Assembly: GCA_964434235.1 (NCBI GenBank)
Contig: CAYSUN010000004.1
Location: 1 to 41,247, forward strand
Direction of reading: 5' to 3'
From: JABMRF01 sp964434235
Lineage (GTDB): Bacteria > Patescibacteriota > Patescibacteriia > UBA11705 > JABHMO01
Length of the DNA stretch: 41,247 bases
Shown: one piece after another, positions 22,636 to 30,135 of the stretch
Position numbering within the stretch: the first letter of the stretch is position 1
Layout: each line of letters begins with the position of its first letter
Translations under genes and position numbers: made by a program
The notes under the pieces: model-generated
Told to the model about the DNA's origin: nothing
What the model saw: only the letters and a program-made list of their open reading frames with translations
Databases searched by the model: none

Positions 22636-22992
22636 ATGAAAAAAATATTAATAATTACATTTTTAAGTCTATTGATTTTACCAACAATAGTGTTTGCGCA
22701 AGGAGCCGTGTCACAGGCAAAAGCGAAAATTACTTCTGTTATGCCAGGGGAACTAGTGAAAGATGCAGATGCAAATATAATTTTAGGAAATGCAATTAGT
22801 AAGGGGTTGGGGATAATCGGCAGTGTGGCTTTGGTTATTTTTATTGCAAGTGGTATAATATGGATGACCTCAGCTGGGAATGAGAAAAGAGTCAAGCTGG
22901 CTGAGCAAAGTTTAATTTGGGCAGCCTTGGGGTTGTTTGTTATATTTTTCAGTTATATTTTTGTTAATAATGTTATTGGAAAGTTGGGTTAA
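22636..22992 (+). CDS. T4SS pilin-like protein 2
   Basis: 118 aa from ATG 22636. Signal peptide MKKILIITFLSLLILPTIVFAQ, exported segment of about 25 residues, first helix (about 48-70) ending GIIWMTSAGNEKRVKLAEQ, second helix (about 87-112). Lacks the C-terminal Ser/Thr-Ala-Thr tail of later copies. Lies 9 bp after pilin 1. Confidence 0.82.
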   Translation: MKKILIITFLSLLILPTIVFAQGAVSQAKAKITSVMPGELVKDADANIILGNAISKGLGIIGSVALVIFIASGIIWMTSAGNEKRVKLAEQSLIWAALGLFVIFFSYIFVNNVIGKLG

Positions 22993-23038
22993 AAAAAATT
23001 AGAAATTTAAATATAAAAAATAAATAATTTTTACGAAC

Positions 23039-23437
23039 ATGAAGTTAAACACAAACAAAATCAAAGTGTTTGCAGCTTTATTCTTAGCTGTTTTTGCACT
23101 TTCGTTTCTAGCGCTTCCAGTTTTAGCACAAAACAATGATCCATTTGGAGTTACTGCTGTTGGTGGTAATTTAGGACTTGGTAATAAAGATTTAAGAGAA
23201 ACAATTGGTTCTATTATCAAGGCTGCTTTAGGCTTTCTTGGTGTAGTTGCTGTGGTTATTGTTTTGATCGGTGGTTTCAAATACATGACAGCTGGTGGTA
23301 GTGATGAAAAAGTTCAAGATGCTAGAAAATACATTGTTTCTGGTATTATTGGTCTTGCTATTGTTTTGAGCGCTTATGCTATTACAACCTTTGTTGTAAG
23401 TAATTTAATTAGTGCAACAAACGCTAATACTTTGTAA
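23039..23437 (+). CDS. T4SS pilin-like protein 3
   Basis: 132 aa. Signal peptide to LPVLAQ (about 30), exported segment with NDPFGVTAVGGNLGLGN, then helices at about 60-82 and 98-125 separated by KYMTAGGSDEKVQDARKYI. Same fold as its neighbours; 46 bp after pilin 2. Confidence 0.84.
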   Translation: MKLNTNKIKVFAALFLAVFALSFLALPVLAQNNDPFGVTAVGGNLGLGNKDLRETIGSIIKAALGFLGVVAVVIVLIGGFKYMTAGGSDEKVQDARKYIVSGIIGLAIVLSAYAITTFVVSNLISATNANTL

Positions 23438-23517
23438 TTTTTTTGAAGTGGGTAGTTTTACTGCCCCTTCTCATTAGCCAATAATTGTTAATAAAGTTTT
23501 GTTGGTTGATGAGAAGT

Positions 23518-23907
23518 ATGAAAAAGATTATTCCTTTTTTGATGGTAATTTTTATATTTTCTGTACTTGCTATTAGCGTACAGCCAGTTTTGGCTGGGGA
23601 CGCAAGCACAACCAGTTTTAAGGATGGACTTGAAAAAACAAACATTGAAGCAAAGTTAGATACTACTGGCACCGTAGAATCAAAGATTGGTAAAATTGCT
23701 GGTATTATTTTTGGCTTTGTTAGTATTGTTTTTCTGATTATGATTGTTTATGGTGGCATTATTTGGATGACTGCTTCAGGAACTGAAGCTAATGTCAAAA
23801 AAGCTAGGGCAACTTTGGTTCATGCTGCAATTGGTTTATTTGTGACGATGATCTCTTATCAAGTTGCTTCTTATGTAATAACGAAAATTGCAGAAACAAC
23901 TTCCTAA
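23518..23907 (+). CDS. T4SS pilin-like protein 4
   Basis: 129 aa from ATG 23518. Signal peptide to VLAGD (about 25), exported acidic/polar segment, first helix ending GGIIWMTASGTEANVKKARATL, second helix and tail KIAETTS. The KK-x-R/K loop that ends the first helix is kept. 6 bp before pilin 5. Confidence 0.84.
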   Translation: MKKIIPFLMVIFIFSVLAISVQPVLAGDASTTSFKDGLEKTNIEAKLDTTGTVESKIGKIAGIIFGFVSIVFLIMIVYGGIIWMTASGTEANVKKARATLVHAAIGLFVTMISYQVASYVITKIAETTS

Positions 23908-23913
23908 TTAAAT

Positions 23914-24306
23914 ATGAAAAATGTTTTTTTATTGTTAGTAGTTATAATGTTAATAGTTTTTAACTTTAGTCTTGCACTTGAGCCTGTTTTGGCTGATGGT
24001 GCAACTGACAAAGCTCAAGCTGGTTTAAAAGCCTCAGCTGATACAGCTGGGTTTTCTACAGCCAAAGCTGAACCAGCTGAAGTTATTGGAAAAGCCTTGA
24101 ACATTTTAATTTCTGTTTTAGGAATTATTTTTGTTATTTTGGTTGTTTATGGTGGTGTAACTTGGATGACCGCTACTGGTAATGCTGATCAAGTTAAAAA
24201 AGCTAGATCCATGATTATAGAAGGTGCACTTGGCATGGCTGTTACTTTGGCTTCCTATTCTTTGGCTTCTTATGTAGTAGAAAAAGCATCCTCAGCCACA
24301 CAATAG
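23914..24306 (+). CDS. T4SS pilin-like protein 5
   Basis: 130 aa. Signal peptide to VLADG (about 28), Ala-rich exported segment (ATDKAQAGLKASADTAG), first helix ending TWMTATGNADQVKKARSMI, second helix and a VEKASSATQ tail. Followed by a 206-bp low-complexity insertion that separates it from pilin 6. Confidence 0.84.
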   Translation: MKNVFLLLVVIMLIVFNFSLALEPVLADGATDKAQAGLKASADTAGFSTAKAEPAEVIGKALNILISVLGIIFVILVVYGGVTWMTATGNADQVKKARSMIIEGALGMAVTLASYSLASYVVEKASSATQ

Positions 24307-24512
24307 TAATTTATCATTTAAACACTTAATCACTAAAACAAGAAATCTCCGACGTAAAGTACGGAGTCCGTATAGCCTATGGCTCATCGGACAATAAAAC
24401 ATAAAAACAAGAAAACAAGGAACACAGAACACAGAGCAACCACTTAAGTAGGCTTGCACTTACTACTTAACACTTAATACTTTTTTCACTATTTACTTCT
24501 AACTTCTATATT
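24307..24512. repeat. Low-complexity word-repeat region inside the pilin array
   Basis: No gene. Built from short recurring words (CACTTAATCACTAAAACAAG, AACACAGAACACAG, CACTTAATACTTTTT). Segments match the 27.6-27.9 kb region in the same order: 24320-24346 equals 27822-27848, and 24392-24422 equals 27849-27879. The 46-bp palindromic element sits exactly between them. Confidence 0.85.
24347..24392 (+). mobile_element. 46-bp double-hairpin palindromic element (copy 1)
   Basis: Two side-by-side hairpins: CTCCG...CGGAG (24347-24366) and TCCG-tat-AGCC-tat-GGCT-cat-CGGA (24366-24391). The copy at 29421-29466 is the reverse complement with one difference. The flanks join perfectly as the unfilled sequence at 27822-27879, so 45 bp were inserted (or lost) precisely. 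No protein is encoded; it must be moved in trans. Confidence 0.88.
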
Positions 24513-24908
24513 ATGTATAATCTAATTTACAACCAAAACTTTAGACGGATTGCTGTAATTGTTGTGATGATTTGTATGGGATTTATTTTTTCAGCTAGTT
24601 ATGGTTTGGCTAGTCCAACAGAAGAATTAAAAAAAGTTGGGACTGGTATGAATATTACAGCGCCAAAACCAATGCCAGAAGTTATCGGACAAATTATCAA
24701 TATTATTTTAACAATATCTGGAATTATAATGGTGATTTTAGTAGTTTGGGGAGGATTTCAGTGGATGACAGCTGGTGGGAATGAAGATCAGGTCAAGAAA
24801 GCCAAGCAATTATTAATTAACGCCGTTATGGGGTTAGCTATAACTTTATCAGCTTATGCAATTGCCTATTTTGCTGTTGAACAATTAGACAAGGCAACAA
24901 CTACTTAG
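24513..24908 (+). CDS. T4SS pilin-like protein 6
   Basis: 131 aa. N-terminus MYNLIYNQNFRRIAVIVV is longer and less typical than its neighbours' MKK starts, then a signal-like helix to SYGLAS, a short exported segment, first helix ending GFQWMTAGGNEDQVKKAKQ, second helix, tail QLDKATTT. First copy to carry the exact WMTAGGNEDQVKKAKQ loop shared by copies 6-9. Confidence 0.84.
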   Translation: MYNLIYNQNFRRIAVIVVMICMGFIFSASYGLASPTEELKKVGTGMNITAPKPMPEVIGQIINIILTISGIIMVILVVWGGFQWMTAGGNEDQVKKAKQLLINAVMGLAITLSAYAIAYFAVEQLDKATTT

Positions 24909-24934
24909 AAGAAATAAATAACTAAATAAATATT

Positions 24935-25339
24935 ATGAAAAAGATATTTGCGATTTTGGCAATTTTAAGCATAATGTTAGTTCCAATGTTAGTTTTTGCT
25001 CAGGGTACGACACCGACAGCTGTAGATTATACAAAGGGTGATCCCAAGGCTGCTTTAACTGATTTAAGGGGTAAATCAGGATATTCAGACAAGTCTGACA
25101 ATTTGGTTGGTGTTATTGGTAATGTCATAAAAATTTTATTAACAGCAGTGGGTATTATAGTAGTAGTTCTTGTTGTTTATGCTGGATTTTTGTGGATGAC
25201 AGCTGGTGGCAATGAAGATCAAGTTAAAAAAGCTAAACAATGGTTAATTAACGCAGTGATTGGCTTAGCCTTGATTATGGCAGCTTATGCAATCTCTGAT
25301 TTCGCTATAACTAATTTAACGACAGCCACAAAAGCCTAA
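24935..25339 (+). CDS. T4SS pilin-like protein 7
   Basis: 134 aa. Signal peptide to VFAQG, exported segment with DLRGKSGYSDKSDNLVGVIG, first helix ending AGFLWMTAGGNEDQVKKAK, second helix AVIGLALIMAAYAISDFA, tail NLTTATKA. Its second half is nearly identical at the DNA level to copies 8 and 9, so these three arose by recent duplication or are kept alike by gene conversion. 26 bp after copy 6. Confidence 0.87.
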   Translation: MKKIFAILAILSIMLVPMLVFAQGTTPTAVDYTKGDPKAALTDLRGKSGYSDKSDNLVGVIGNVIKILLTAVGIIVVVLVVYAGFLWMTAGGNEDQVKKAKQWLINAVIGLALIMAAYAISDFAITNLTTATKA

Positions 25340-25364
25340 CTTAATTAATATCAGAAAAATAGGT

Positions 25365-25763
25365 ATGAAAAAATTAATTCCAGCTTTAACATTGTTTCTA
25401 GTTTTGTTTATGCCAATTGCTGTTGGAGCGCAGGATTTTTTAGGCGCTGATTACCAGGGTCAACAAACAACTGCTTTTGCTGATTTTAAAACAAAATCAG
25501 GCATGGATGGAAAAGAAAGCAGCTTAGTTGCGATTATAGGAAATGTTGTAAGAATAGTTCTAGTTTTGGTCGGAATAATTGTACTTGTGATTATTGTCTA
25601 TGCTGGTTTTTTGTGGATGACTGCTGGTGGTAATGAAGATCAAGTTAAAAAAGCTAAACAATGGTTAATTAACGCGGTAGTAGGTTTGGCCTTAATTATG
25701 GCAGCTTATGCAATTTCAAGTTTTGTAGTTACTAACTTGTCTTCAGCGACAACGATTAATTGA
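25365..25763 (+). CDS. T4SS pilin-like protein 8
   Basis: 132 aa. Signal peptide to VGAQD, exported segment of different sequence from copies 7 and 9 (FLGADYQGQQTTAFADFKTK), then the shared AGFLWMTAGGNEDQVKKAK loop and AAYAISSFVVTNLSSATT end. Uses TGA as stop. The exposed N-terminal segment is the variable part, the membrane part is conserved. Confidence 0.87.
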   Translation: MKKLIPALTLFLVLFMPIAVGAQDFLGADYQGQQTTAFADFKTKSGMDGKESSLVAIIGNVVRIVLVLVGIIVLVIIVYAGFLWMTAGGNEDQVKKAKQWLINAVVGLALIMAAYAISSFVVTNLSSATTIN

Positions 25764-25792
25764 AGATTAATAACTAATATATAATAAAAATT

Positions 25793-26191
25793 ATGAAAAA
25801 ACTAATTCCAATTTTGGCACTTTTTTCTTTGCTATTATTCCCTGTGGCCACAATGGCGCAAGACATCTTACAATTAGGTTTGGATGATCAGACGGTTGAA
25901 GAAAATATGGATTATTTTGCTTCAGACTTCGGACAGGATACAGGTGGATCTGATTTGGTTGGGATAATCGGAAATATAGTACGAATCGTTTTGACTTTAT
26001 TGGGCGTTGTTGTACTTGTTATTATTGTTTATGCAGGTTTTTTGTGGATGACAGCTGGTGGTAATGAAGATCAAGTTAAGAAAGCTAAACAATGGCTAAT
26101 TAATGCGATAATAGGTTTAGCCTTAATTTTGGCGGCTTATGCAATTTCAAGTTTTGTAGTAACAAACCTTTCTTCTGCGACAACAATGTAA
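25793..26191 (+). CDS. T4SS pilin-like protein 9
   Basis: 132 aa. Signal peptide to TMAQD, acidic exported segment (LGLDDQTVEENMDYFASDFG), then the conserved two-helix part with AGFLWMTAGGNEDQVKKAK and ISSFVVTNLSSATTM. Last gene of the array, followed by a strong terminator at 26206-26246. No VirB4, VirD4 or other secretion ATPase gene is in the window. Confidence 0.87.
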   Translation: MKKLIPILALFSLLLFPVATMAQDILQLGLDDQTVEENMDYFASDFGQDTGGSDLVGIIGNIVRIVLTLLGVVVLVIIVYAGFLWMTAGGNEDQVKKAKQWLINAIIGLALILAAYAISSFVVTNLSSATTM

Positions 26192-26205
26192 AATTATTAT
26201 CAAAT

Positions 26206-26246
26206 AAAAAAACTGCCCTCCAAGCATGGATAAGGGCAGTTTTTTT
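26206..26246 (+). terminator. Terminator of the pilin array
   Basis: ACTGCCCT (26212-26219) pairs with AGGGCAGT (26233-26240), preceded by an A-run and followed by T7. Confidence 0.9.
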
Positions 26247-26250
26247 GTTG

Positions 26251-26388
26251 TTCCGTAATCAAATTTGATTCGGAACGCTATCTCTATATTAAAGAGCTAC
26301 TTGGTTGTGAAAGTGAGTTCATTTGTTATGCGAATTAACTGAGAGATACTATAGCGAATGTTCGATTGGTAAGTAGTATTTTTTTTTA
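26251..26388. other. Structured intergenic region of unknown role
   Basis: No gene. Hairpin TTCCG...CGGAA with AATCA/TGATT inside (26251-26275); CGCTATCTCT (26276-26285) pairs with most of AGAGATACTATAGCG (26342-26356); CTACTT (26297-26302) pairs with AAGTAG (26371-26376), which is followed by a long T-run (26378-26387). The nested pairing plus T-run could be a small RNA with its own terminator, or a decayed element. Confidence 0.4.
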
Positions 26389-26510
26389 GCTGCCGGCAGG
26401 CACCCGCGCGGTAGCGCATAATAGCCCCCTTCCGATACAAGAATAAATTACAGGGAGAGCTTGCCACGTACTTAACGAAGTTATAGTTCGTGGGGTTGGG
26501 GGTGGGTTCT
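26389..26510 (+). repeat. Family B palindromic repeat (copy 2) interrupted by a family A element
   Basis: AGCTGCC...GCAGG, GCGCGGTAGCGCATAATA, CCCCCTTCC, then ACAGGGAG and, after an interruption, GGGGTTGGGGGTGGG, the same order as 18363-18440. The interruption 26458-26491 (34 bp: AGCTTGCC, ACTTAACG, GTTATAGTTC) belongs to the family seen at 5451-5493 and 29999-30042. One palindromic element has inserted into another. Confidence 0.8.
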
Positions 26511-26538
26511 TTTCAAGTTTGTAAAACTATTACAACTT

Positions 26539-27543
26539 TTAAAGCAATTTCTTAAAGTTTTCTACAAGTGCTACTGGAGCTGGGTCTGTTTTGTATAATA
26601 AGGCTAGGTTGTAAGAGGTCCATAAACCAAGCATTAAAGTTGTTATCAGTTTAAAAAATTCCGAACCAGCGCGCATATCAAGAATTTCAATATCAAGTTT
26701 TTTGTCTAATATTTTTTTGAAGACAAGCATTCTTTTTTGAATTTGTTTATGATCTTTTTGGTCTTTGAGTATTAATATTTGATAATTGCCGATCGGGTTG
26801 GTATAGCCAACAAGTTCATTGTGATTCATTTCAGGAAAAGCATTCCAAAAACTTGGGATTTTGGTATTTTCATTAAAATTAATTTTCCAAACCATGGCTA
26901 TATATTTCCAAGAATTTGAACTGTAAACTATTGGGACTTTATTGATTAATTTTTTTGATAATTTTTGAGCTTGAGTTTGGATTTGAGCTTGAATTTTCAA
27001 GGCGGAATTTATGTCTTTATTTAAGCTATTAATATTTAGTTTTAGAAAGCCAGAATTGTGCAAAACTTTTAACATCGCACCGACTACATAACCATAGGCT
27101 AGTCTGGGTTGGTTTGTTTCTGGCAGTTTAATAAATTTATAATTTTTCTTTTTGGCTATTTTCTCCAGTTTACCACCATGAGCCAAAATAATAATTTGTT
27201 TCATGCCTTTTTTTTCAGCTTCAGCCAAGGCGGACAAAGTTTCTTCAGTATTACCAGAATATGAATCAAAAAAACCGCACCAGTTCTTATTTACCACTTT
27301 TGGTAATGAATAGTCGCGGTTTATTTTTATTGGAATATTAAAGTTAGTATTGGTTTTTGCCAAGTATGTTTTTACCAAGTTCGCGGGTAAAGCACTTCCG
27401 CCCATACCACAAAAAATTATTTTTTCCGTGTTTTTGGCGATTGAAATAGTAGTTTCTGCCAAAGCGGAAGTAAACTGTTTTGGCAAATCAGCAATTATTT
27501 GATAAATGTTTTGTGAATCAAATTGATGTCGAAGAGATTGCAT
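26539..27543 (-). CDS. Bifunctional phosphoglucose/phosphomannose isomerase-like protein
   Basis: 334 aa. Sugar isomerase (SIS) domain with FCGMGGSALPANLV (about 44-57) and SYSGNTEETLSAL (about 94-106); C-terminal half with FPEMNHNELVGY and the terminal DPAPVALVENFKK, the signature of the archaeal/bacterial PGI/PMI family (TIGR02128, PF10432), which interconverts fructose-6-P with glucose-6-P and mannose-6-P. Supplies both central metabolism and glycan precursors. ATG 27543, no SD. Stands alone on the minus strand. Confidence 0.93.
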   Translation of the reverse strand: MQSLRHQFDSQNIYQIIADLPKQFTSALAETTISIAKNTEKIIFCGMGGSALPANLVKTYLAKTNTNFNIPIKINRDYSLPKVVNKNWCGFFDSYSGNTEETLSALAEAEKKGMKQIIILAHGGKLEKIAKKKNYKFIKLPETNQPRLAYGYVVGAMLKVLHNSGFLKLNINSLNKDINSALKIQAQIQTQAQKLSKKLINKVPIVYSSNSWKYIAMVWKINFNENTKIPSFWNAFPEMNHNELVGYTNPIGNYQILILKDQKDHKQIQKRMLVFKKILDKKLDIEILDMRAGSEFFKLITTLMLGLWTSYNLALLYKTDPAPVALVENFKKLL

Positions 27544-27619
27544 AAAACCTACTTTTGTTTTAGAAAAAACGGTACTTAATTAATTATAACTTAGCATTTT
27601 AAGTTCAATGTTGCAAAGT

Positions 27620-27965
27620 AGTTATGCACATTCTTTCTCAAAAAAACAAAAAAACAAGAAATCAATAAATCATTTAAACACTTGATCACTAAAACAAGAA
27701 ATCAATAAAACATAAAAACAATAAATCATTTAATCACGGAACATAGAACACAGAACACGGAACATTAATCATAGAACATAAAATCAAGAAAACAAGAAAA
27801 CATAAAAACACTTAATCATTAAAACACTTAATCACTAAAACAAGAAATCAATAAAACATAAAAACAAGAAAACAAGGAAAAGAAGGATTCAAGTAACAAG
27901 AAAAATTTAATACTTAATACTTAATACTTTTTCTTTTTATTTACTTTTAATTTTTAACTTATATT
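27620..27965. repeat. Low-complexity word-repeat region
   Basis: About 340 bp without a gene. Recurrent words include AAAACAAGAAATCAATAAAA, CATTTAAACACTT, GAACACAGAACACGGAACA and TTAATACTTAATACTT. 27669-27702 equals 24313-24346 with one mismatch. 27822-27879 is the unfilled version of the 46-bp element site in the pilin array. The vocabulary is the same as that flanking the four-helix-bundle gene at 28988. Confidence 0.85.
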
Positions 27966-28022
27966 TTTTTAGTTGGAGTATTTAATGATTATTTTGTAGG
28001 TCGCTCAAAGGCCAAAAAGGTC

Positions 28023-28051
28023 TTGATTTTTTAAAAATAATTTGCTATGCT
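28023..28051 (+). promoter_or_regulatory. Promoter of yebC
   Basis: TTGATT (28023-28028), 17 bp, TATGCT (28046-28051) with TGC before it (extended -10). Leader of about 135 nt to ATG 28193, ending in an AATTAGAA triplet repeat (28156-28182). Confidence 0.65.
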
Positions 28052-28192
28052 GAGCTTGTGAATTTAATCTAAATTTATACGCAAAAAAGTCAAAAGTAAA
28101 AACCAAAATTTAATTTAAGCTTTTGGCTTTTGTTATTATTTGCACCTTAGGTTAATTAGAACAATTAGAATAATTAGAATAATTTTAACCAT

Positions 28193-28909
28193 ATGAGTGG
28201 ACATTCAAGATGGGCGAAAATTCATCGCCAAAAAGGTGTGGCTGATGCTGCACGTGGTAATTTATTTACTAAAGTTTCAAAAAACATTTCTCTTTCTGCC
28301 AGAAGTGGTGGTGATCCAGAAATGAACTTTGCCTTAAAACTAGCCATCGATAAAGCAAAGGAATGTAACATGCCAAAAGACAAAATTGAAAATGCTATTA
28401 AACGAGGGACTGGTGAGTTGGGCGGAGCTGTTTTGGAAGAAGTATTGTATGAAGCTTATGCTCCAAGTGGTGCACCTTTGCTTATTACTGGAATTACTGA
28501 TAATAAAAATAGGACTACGCCAGAAATTAAAGCATTATTAAATAAAAATGGAGGTTCTCTTGGGGCGCAAAATTCTGTTCAATGGATGTTTGAAAGAAAA
28601 GGTGTTGTTCGCTTGAACCTAGAAAATGTTCAAGATAAAGATACATTGCTTTTAGAAGCTATTGATTTTGGCGCGGAAGATGTTTTGGAGGAGGATAGTG
28701 GCTTAACAGTTTTAACAAGTTTCACTAACTTTGAAAAAGTAAAAAAAGAGTTAGAAAAAAAAGGTTCAAAAATCGATTACGCAGAAATTGAATGGGTAGC
28801 AAAAGATAAAGTCAAAGGAGAGGGTGCTGAGGTTGAAAAAATAGAAAATTTAGTCGAAAAGCTAGAAGAACATGATGATGTTAATTCAGTATTCACAAAC
28901 GTTTTATAA
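28193..28909 (+). CDS. yebC: YebC/PmpR/TACO1 family protein
   Basis: 238 aa, the usual family length. MSGHSRWAKIHRQKGVADA start, NMPKDKIENAIKRGTGE (about 63-79) and YEAYAPSGAP are diagnostic. Family members act as transcriptional regulators or as translation factors at proline-rich stretches. In most bacteria yebC is followed by ruvC; here a four-helix-bundle gene with its repeat flanks lies between. No SD. Confidence 0.97.
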   Translation: MSGHSRWAKIHRQKGVADAARGNLFTKVSKNISLSARSGGDPEMNFALKLAIDKAKECNMPKDKIENAIKRGTGELGGAVLEEVLYEAYAPSGAPLLITGITDNKNRTTPEIKALLNKNGGSLGAQNSVQWMFERKGVVRLNLENVQDKDTLLLEAIDFGAEDVLEEDSGLTVLTSFTNFEKVKKELEKKGSKIDYAEIEWVAKDKVKGEGAEVEKIENLVEKLEEHDDVNSVFTNVL

Positions 28910-28987
28910 AAACACGTGTCCCCCGAAGTTTCAACACAGGTAGAAGAATACAAAAAAGCAAAAAAGCAAGAAAACAAGAAAGCAAAT

Positions 28988-29356
28988 ATGAATGATTATC
29001 AAAAAAGATTAAAAGGATTAATGGACGAGTATGTTCATTATGTCTATAAATTGACAAAAAAATTTCCGCGGGAAGAAATATATGGCTTAGTTTCACAGTT
29101 AAGAAGATCTGCAATTTCCATAATACTAAATTATATTGAAGGATACGCAAGAAGAAGAACGCTAGTTAGGTTTAATATGTTAGAAACGTCGTATGGTTCA
29201 TTTCAAGAAACTAAATATATAGTGCAATTTTCTTTAATTGAGGGTTATATTTCAAAAGAAGATTATTTAAATATAGAATTATTAGAAAAAGAAATTGGTG
29301 CTATGCTGTGGACCGAATTAACAAAATTAGAAGGCAGTATTAAAGCTGTAAAGTAA
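28988..29356 (+). CDS. S23-type four-helix-bundle protein (copy 2)
   Basis: 122 aa from ATG 28988; the frame stays open to 28916 but the stretch before 28988 is the repetitive flank (AAAAAAGC, AAGAAAACAAGAAAGC). Family features: KFPREEIYGLVSQLRRSAISI (about 23-43), N-x-IEGYARR (about 47-55), a helix with GSFQETKY, and GYISKEDY (about 84-91). Known: TIGR02436/PF05635 proteins form small helical bundles and pentamers, occur in 23S rRNA intervening sequences, and are related to the Avd protein of diversity-generating retroelements; function is unknown. Inserted between yebC and ruvC. Confidence 0.9.
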   Translation: MNDYQKRLKGLMDEYVHYVYKLTKKFPREEIYGLVSQLRRSAISIILNYIEGYARRRTLVRFNMLETSYGSFQETKYIVQFSLIEGYISKEDYLNIELLEKEIGAMLWTELTKLEGSIKAVK

Positions 29357-29420
29357 TAATATTTATTTGGCTCTTTGTTTTTTAATCGTGTATTTCTCTT
29401 TTAGTGGCTTGTGTTTTCTT

Positions 29421-29466
29421 GTCCGATGAGCCATGGGCTATACGGACTCCGTACTTTACGTCGGAG
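29421..29466 (-). mobile_element. 46-bp double-hairpin palindromic element (copy 2)
   Basis: Reverse complement of 24347-24392 with a single difference (the centre of the AGCC/GGCT loop). Embedded in the same word-repeat DNA: read on the minus strand, ...AATCAATAAAT, element, CAAGAAAACAC. Lies 33 bp before the ruvC start. Confidence 0.88.
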
Positions 29467-29498
29467 ATTTATTGATTTTTTGTTTTATTGAAGTCTCT

Positions 29499-29996
29499 AT
29501 GTCTACCAAAAAAGTAATATTGGGCATTGATCCAGGCTATGGCATTACTGGTTATGGTGTTGTTAGTGTTGAAGGATCAAAAATAACTTGCCTTGATTAC
29601 GGTGTTATTACTACTCGGGCTGGGGATGATTTTGAACTTCGTCTCAAAGATTTGAATAAAGATTTGAAGTTAATCATTAAAAAATATAAACCAGACTTGG
29701 TTGGGGTAGAAGATCTTTTCTTTGCTAAAAATGTTAAAACTGCCATGAAGGTCAGTCACGCCCGTGGCGTAATTATTTTAACTGCAGTTCAGGCTAATGT
29801 GCCGATTGTTGAATTTACTCCCGTTCAAGTTAAGCAGGCGATTTCAGGCTATGGTAAGGCCGAGAAAGCACAAGTTCAGCAAATGGTAAAAACATTCTTG
29901 AACCTGAAACAAATACCAAAACCAGATGATGCGGCTGATGCCTTGGCTGTGGCAGTTTGTGCGGCTAATTCTTTTAAATTAAAAAGTAAAAATTAA
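29499..29996 (+). CDS. ruvC: Crossover junction endodeoxyribonuclease RuvC
   Basis: 165 aa from ATG 29499; the open frame to 29433 runs through the palindromic element and is not coding. Resolves Holliday junctions with RuvAB. Active-site acids visible: D11 in LGIDPGYGITGYG, E70 in VGVEDLFF, and D144/D147 in PDDAADALAVA. ruvA and ruvB are not adjacent. No SD. Confidence 0.97.
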   Translation: MSTKKVILGIDPGYGITGYGVVSVEGSKITCLDYGVITTRAGDDFELRLKDLNKDLKLIIKKYKPDLVGVEDLFFAKNVKTAMKVSHARGVIILTAVQANVPIVEFTPVQVKQAISGYGKAEKAQVQQMVKTFLNLKQIPKPDDAADALAVAVCAANSFKLKSKN

Positions 29997-29998
29997 AA

Positions 29999-30042
29999 GG
30001 CTTGCCCTGAACTTAACGTCTTATAGCGTTATAGTTCTGGGT
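29999..30042 (+). repeat. Dispersed palindromic repeat, family A (copy 3)
   Basis: Begins 3 nt after the ruvC stop: GGCTTGCCCTGAACTTAACG, TCTTATAG, CGTTATAGTTCTGGGT. Near-identical to the reverse complement of 5451-5493; the halves are partly self-complementary. Confidence 0.8.
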
Positions 30043-30135
30043 AGATAGTAAATAAAAAATGATAAATATTAGTATTTAACTATTGTTTATCGCTTATTGT
30101 TTATTATTATTTATTTTTTAAGTAAGTATTCATTT

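Noticed and set aside
22261..26191. Type IV (type II-like) prepilins
   Set aside because: No class III leader with Phe/Glu at the processing site; two-helix topology and the loop fit VirB2/TrbC-type pilins instead.
27620..27965. CRISPR array
   Set aside because: Repeats are short, irregular words without constant spacer length, and no cas gene is in the window.
28916..28987. Upstream extension of the four-helix-bundle gene beginning MSPEVSTQVEEY
   Set aside because: This part is the Lys/Gln-rich translation of the repeat flank; family homology starts at ATG 28988.
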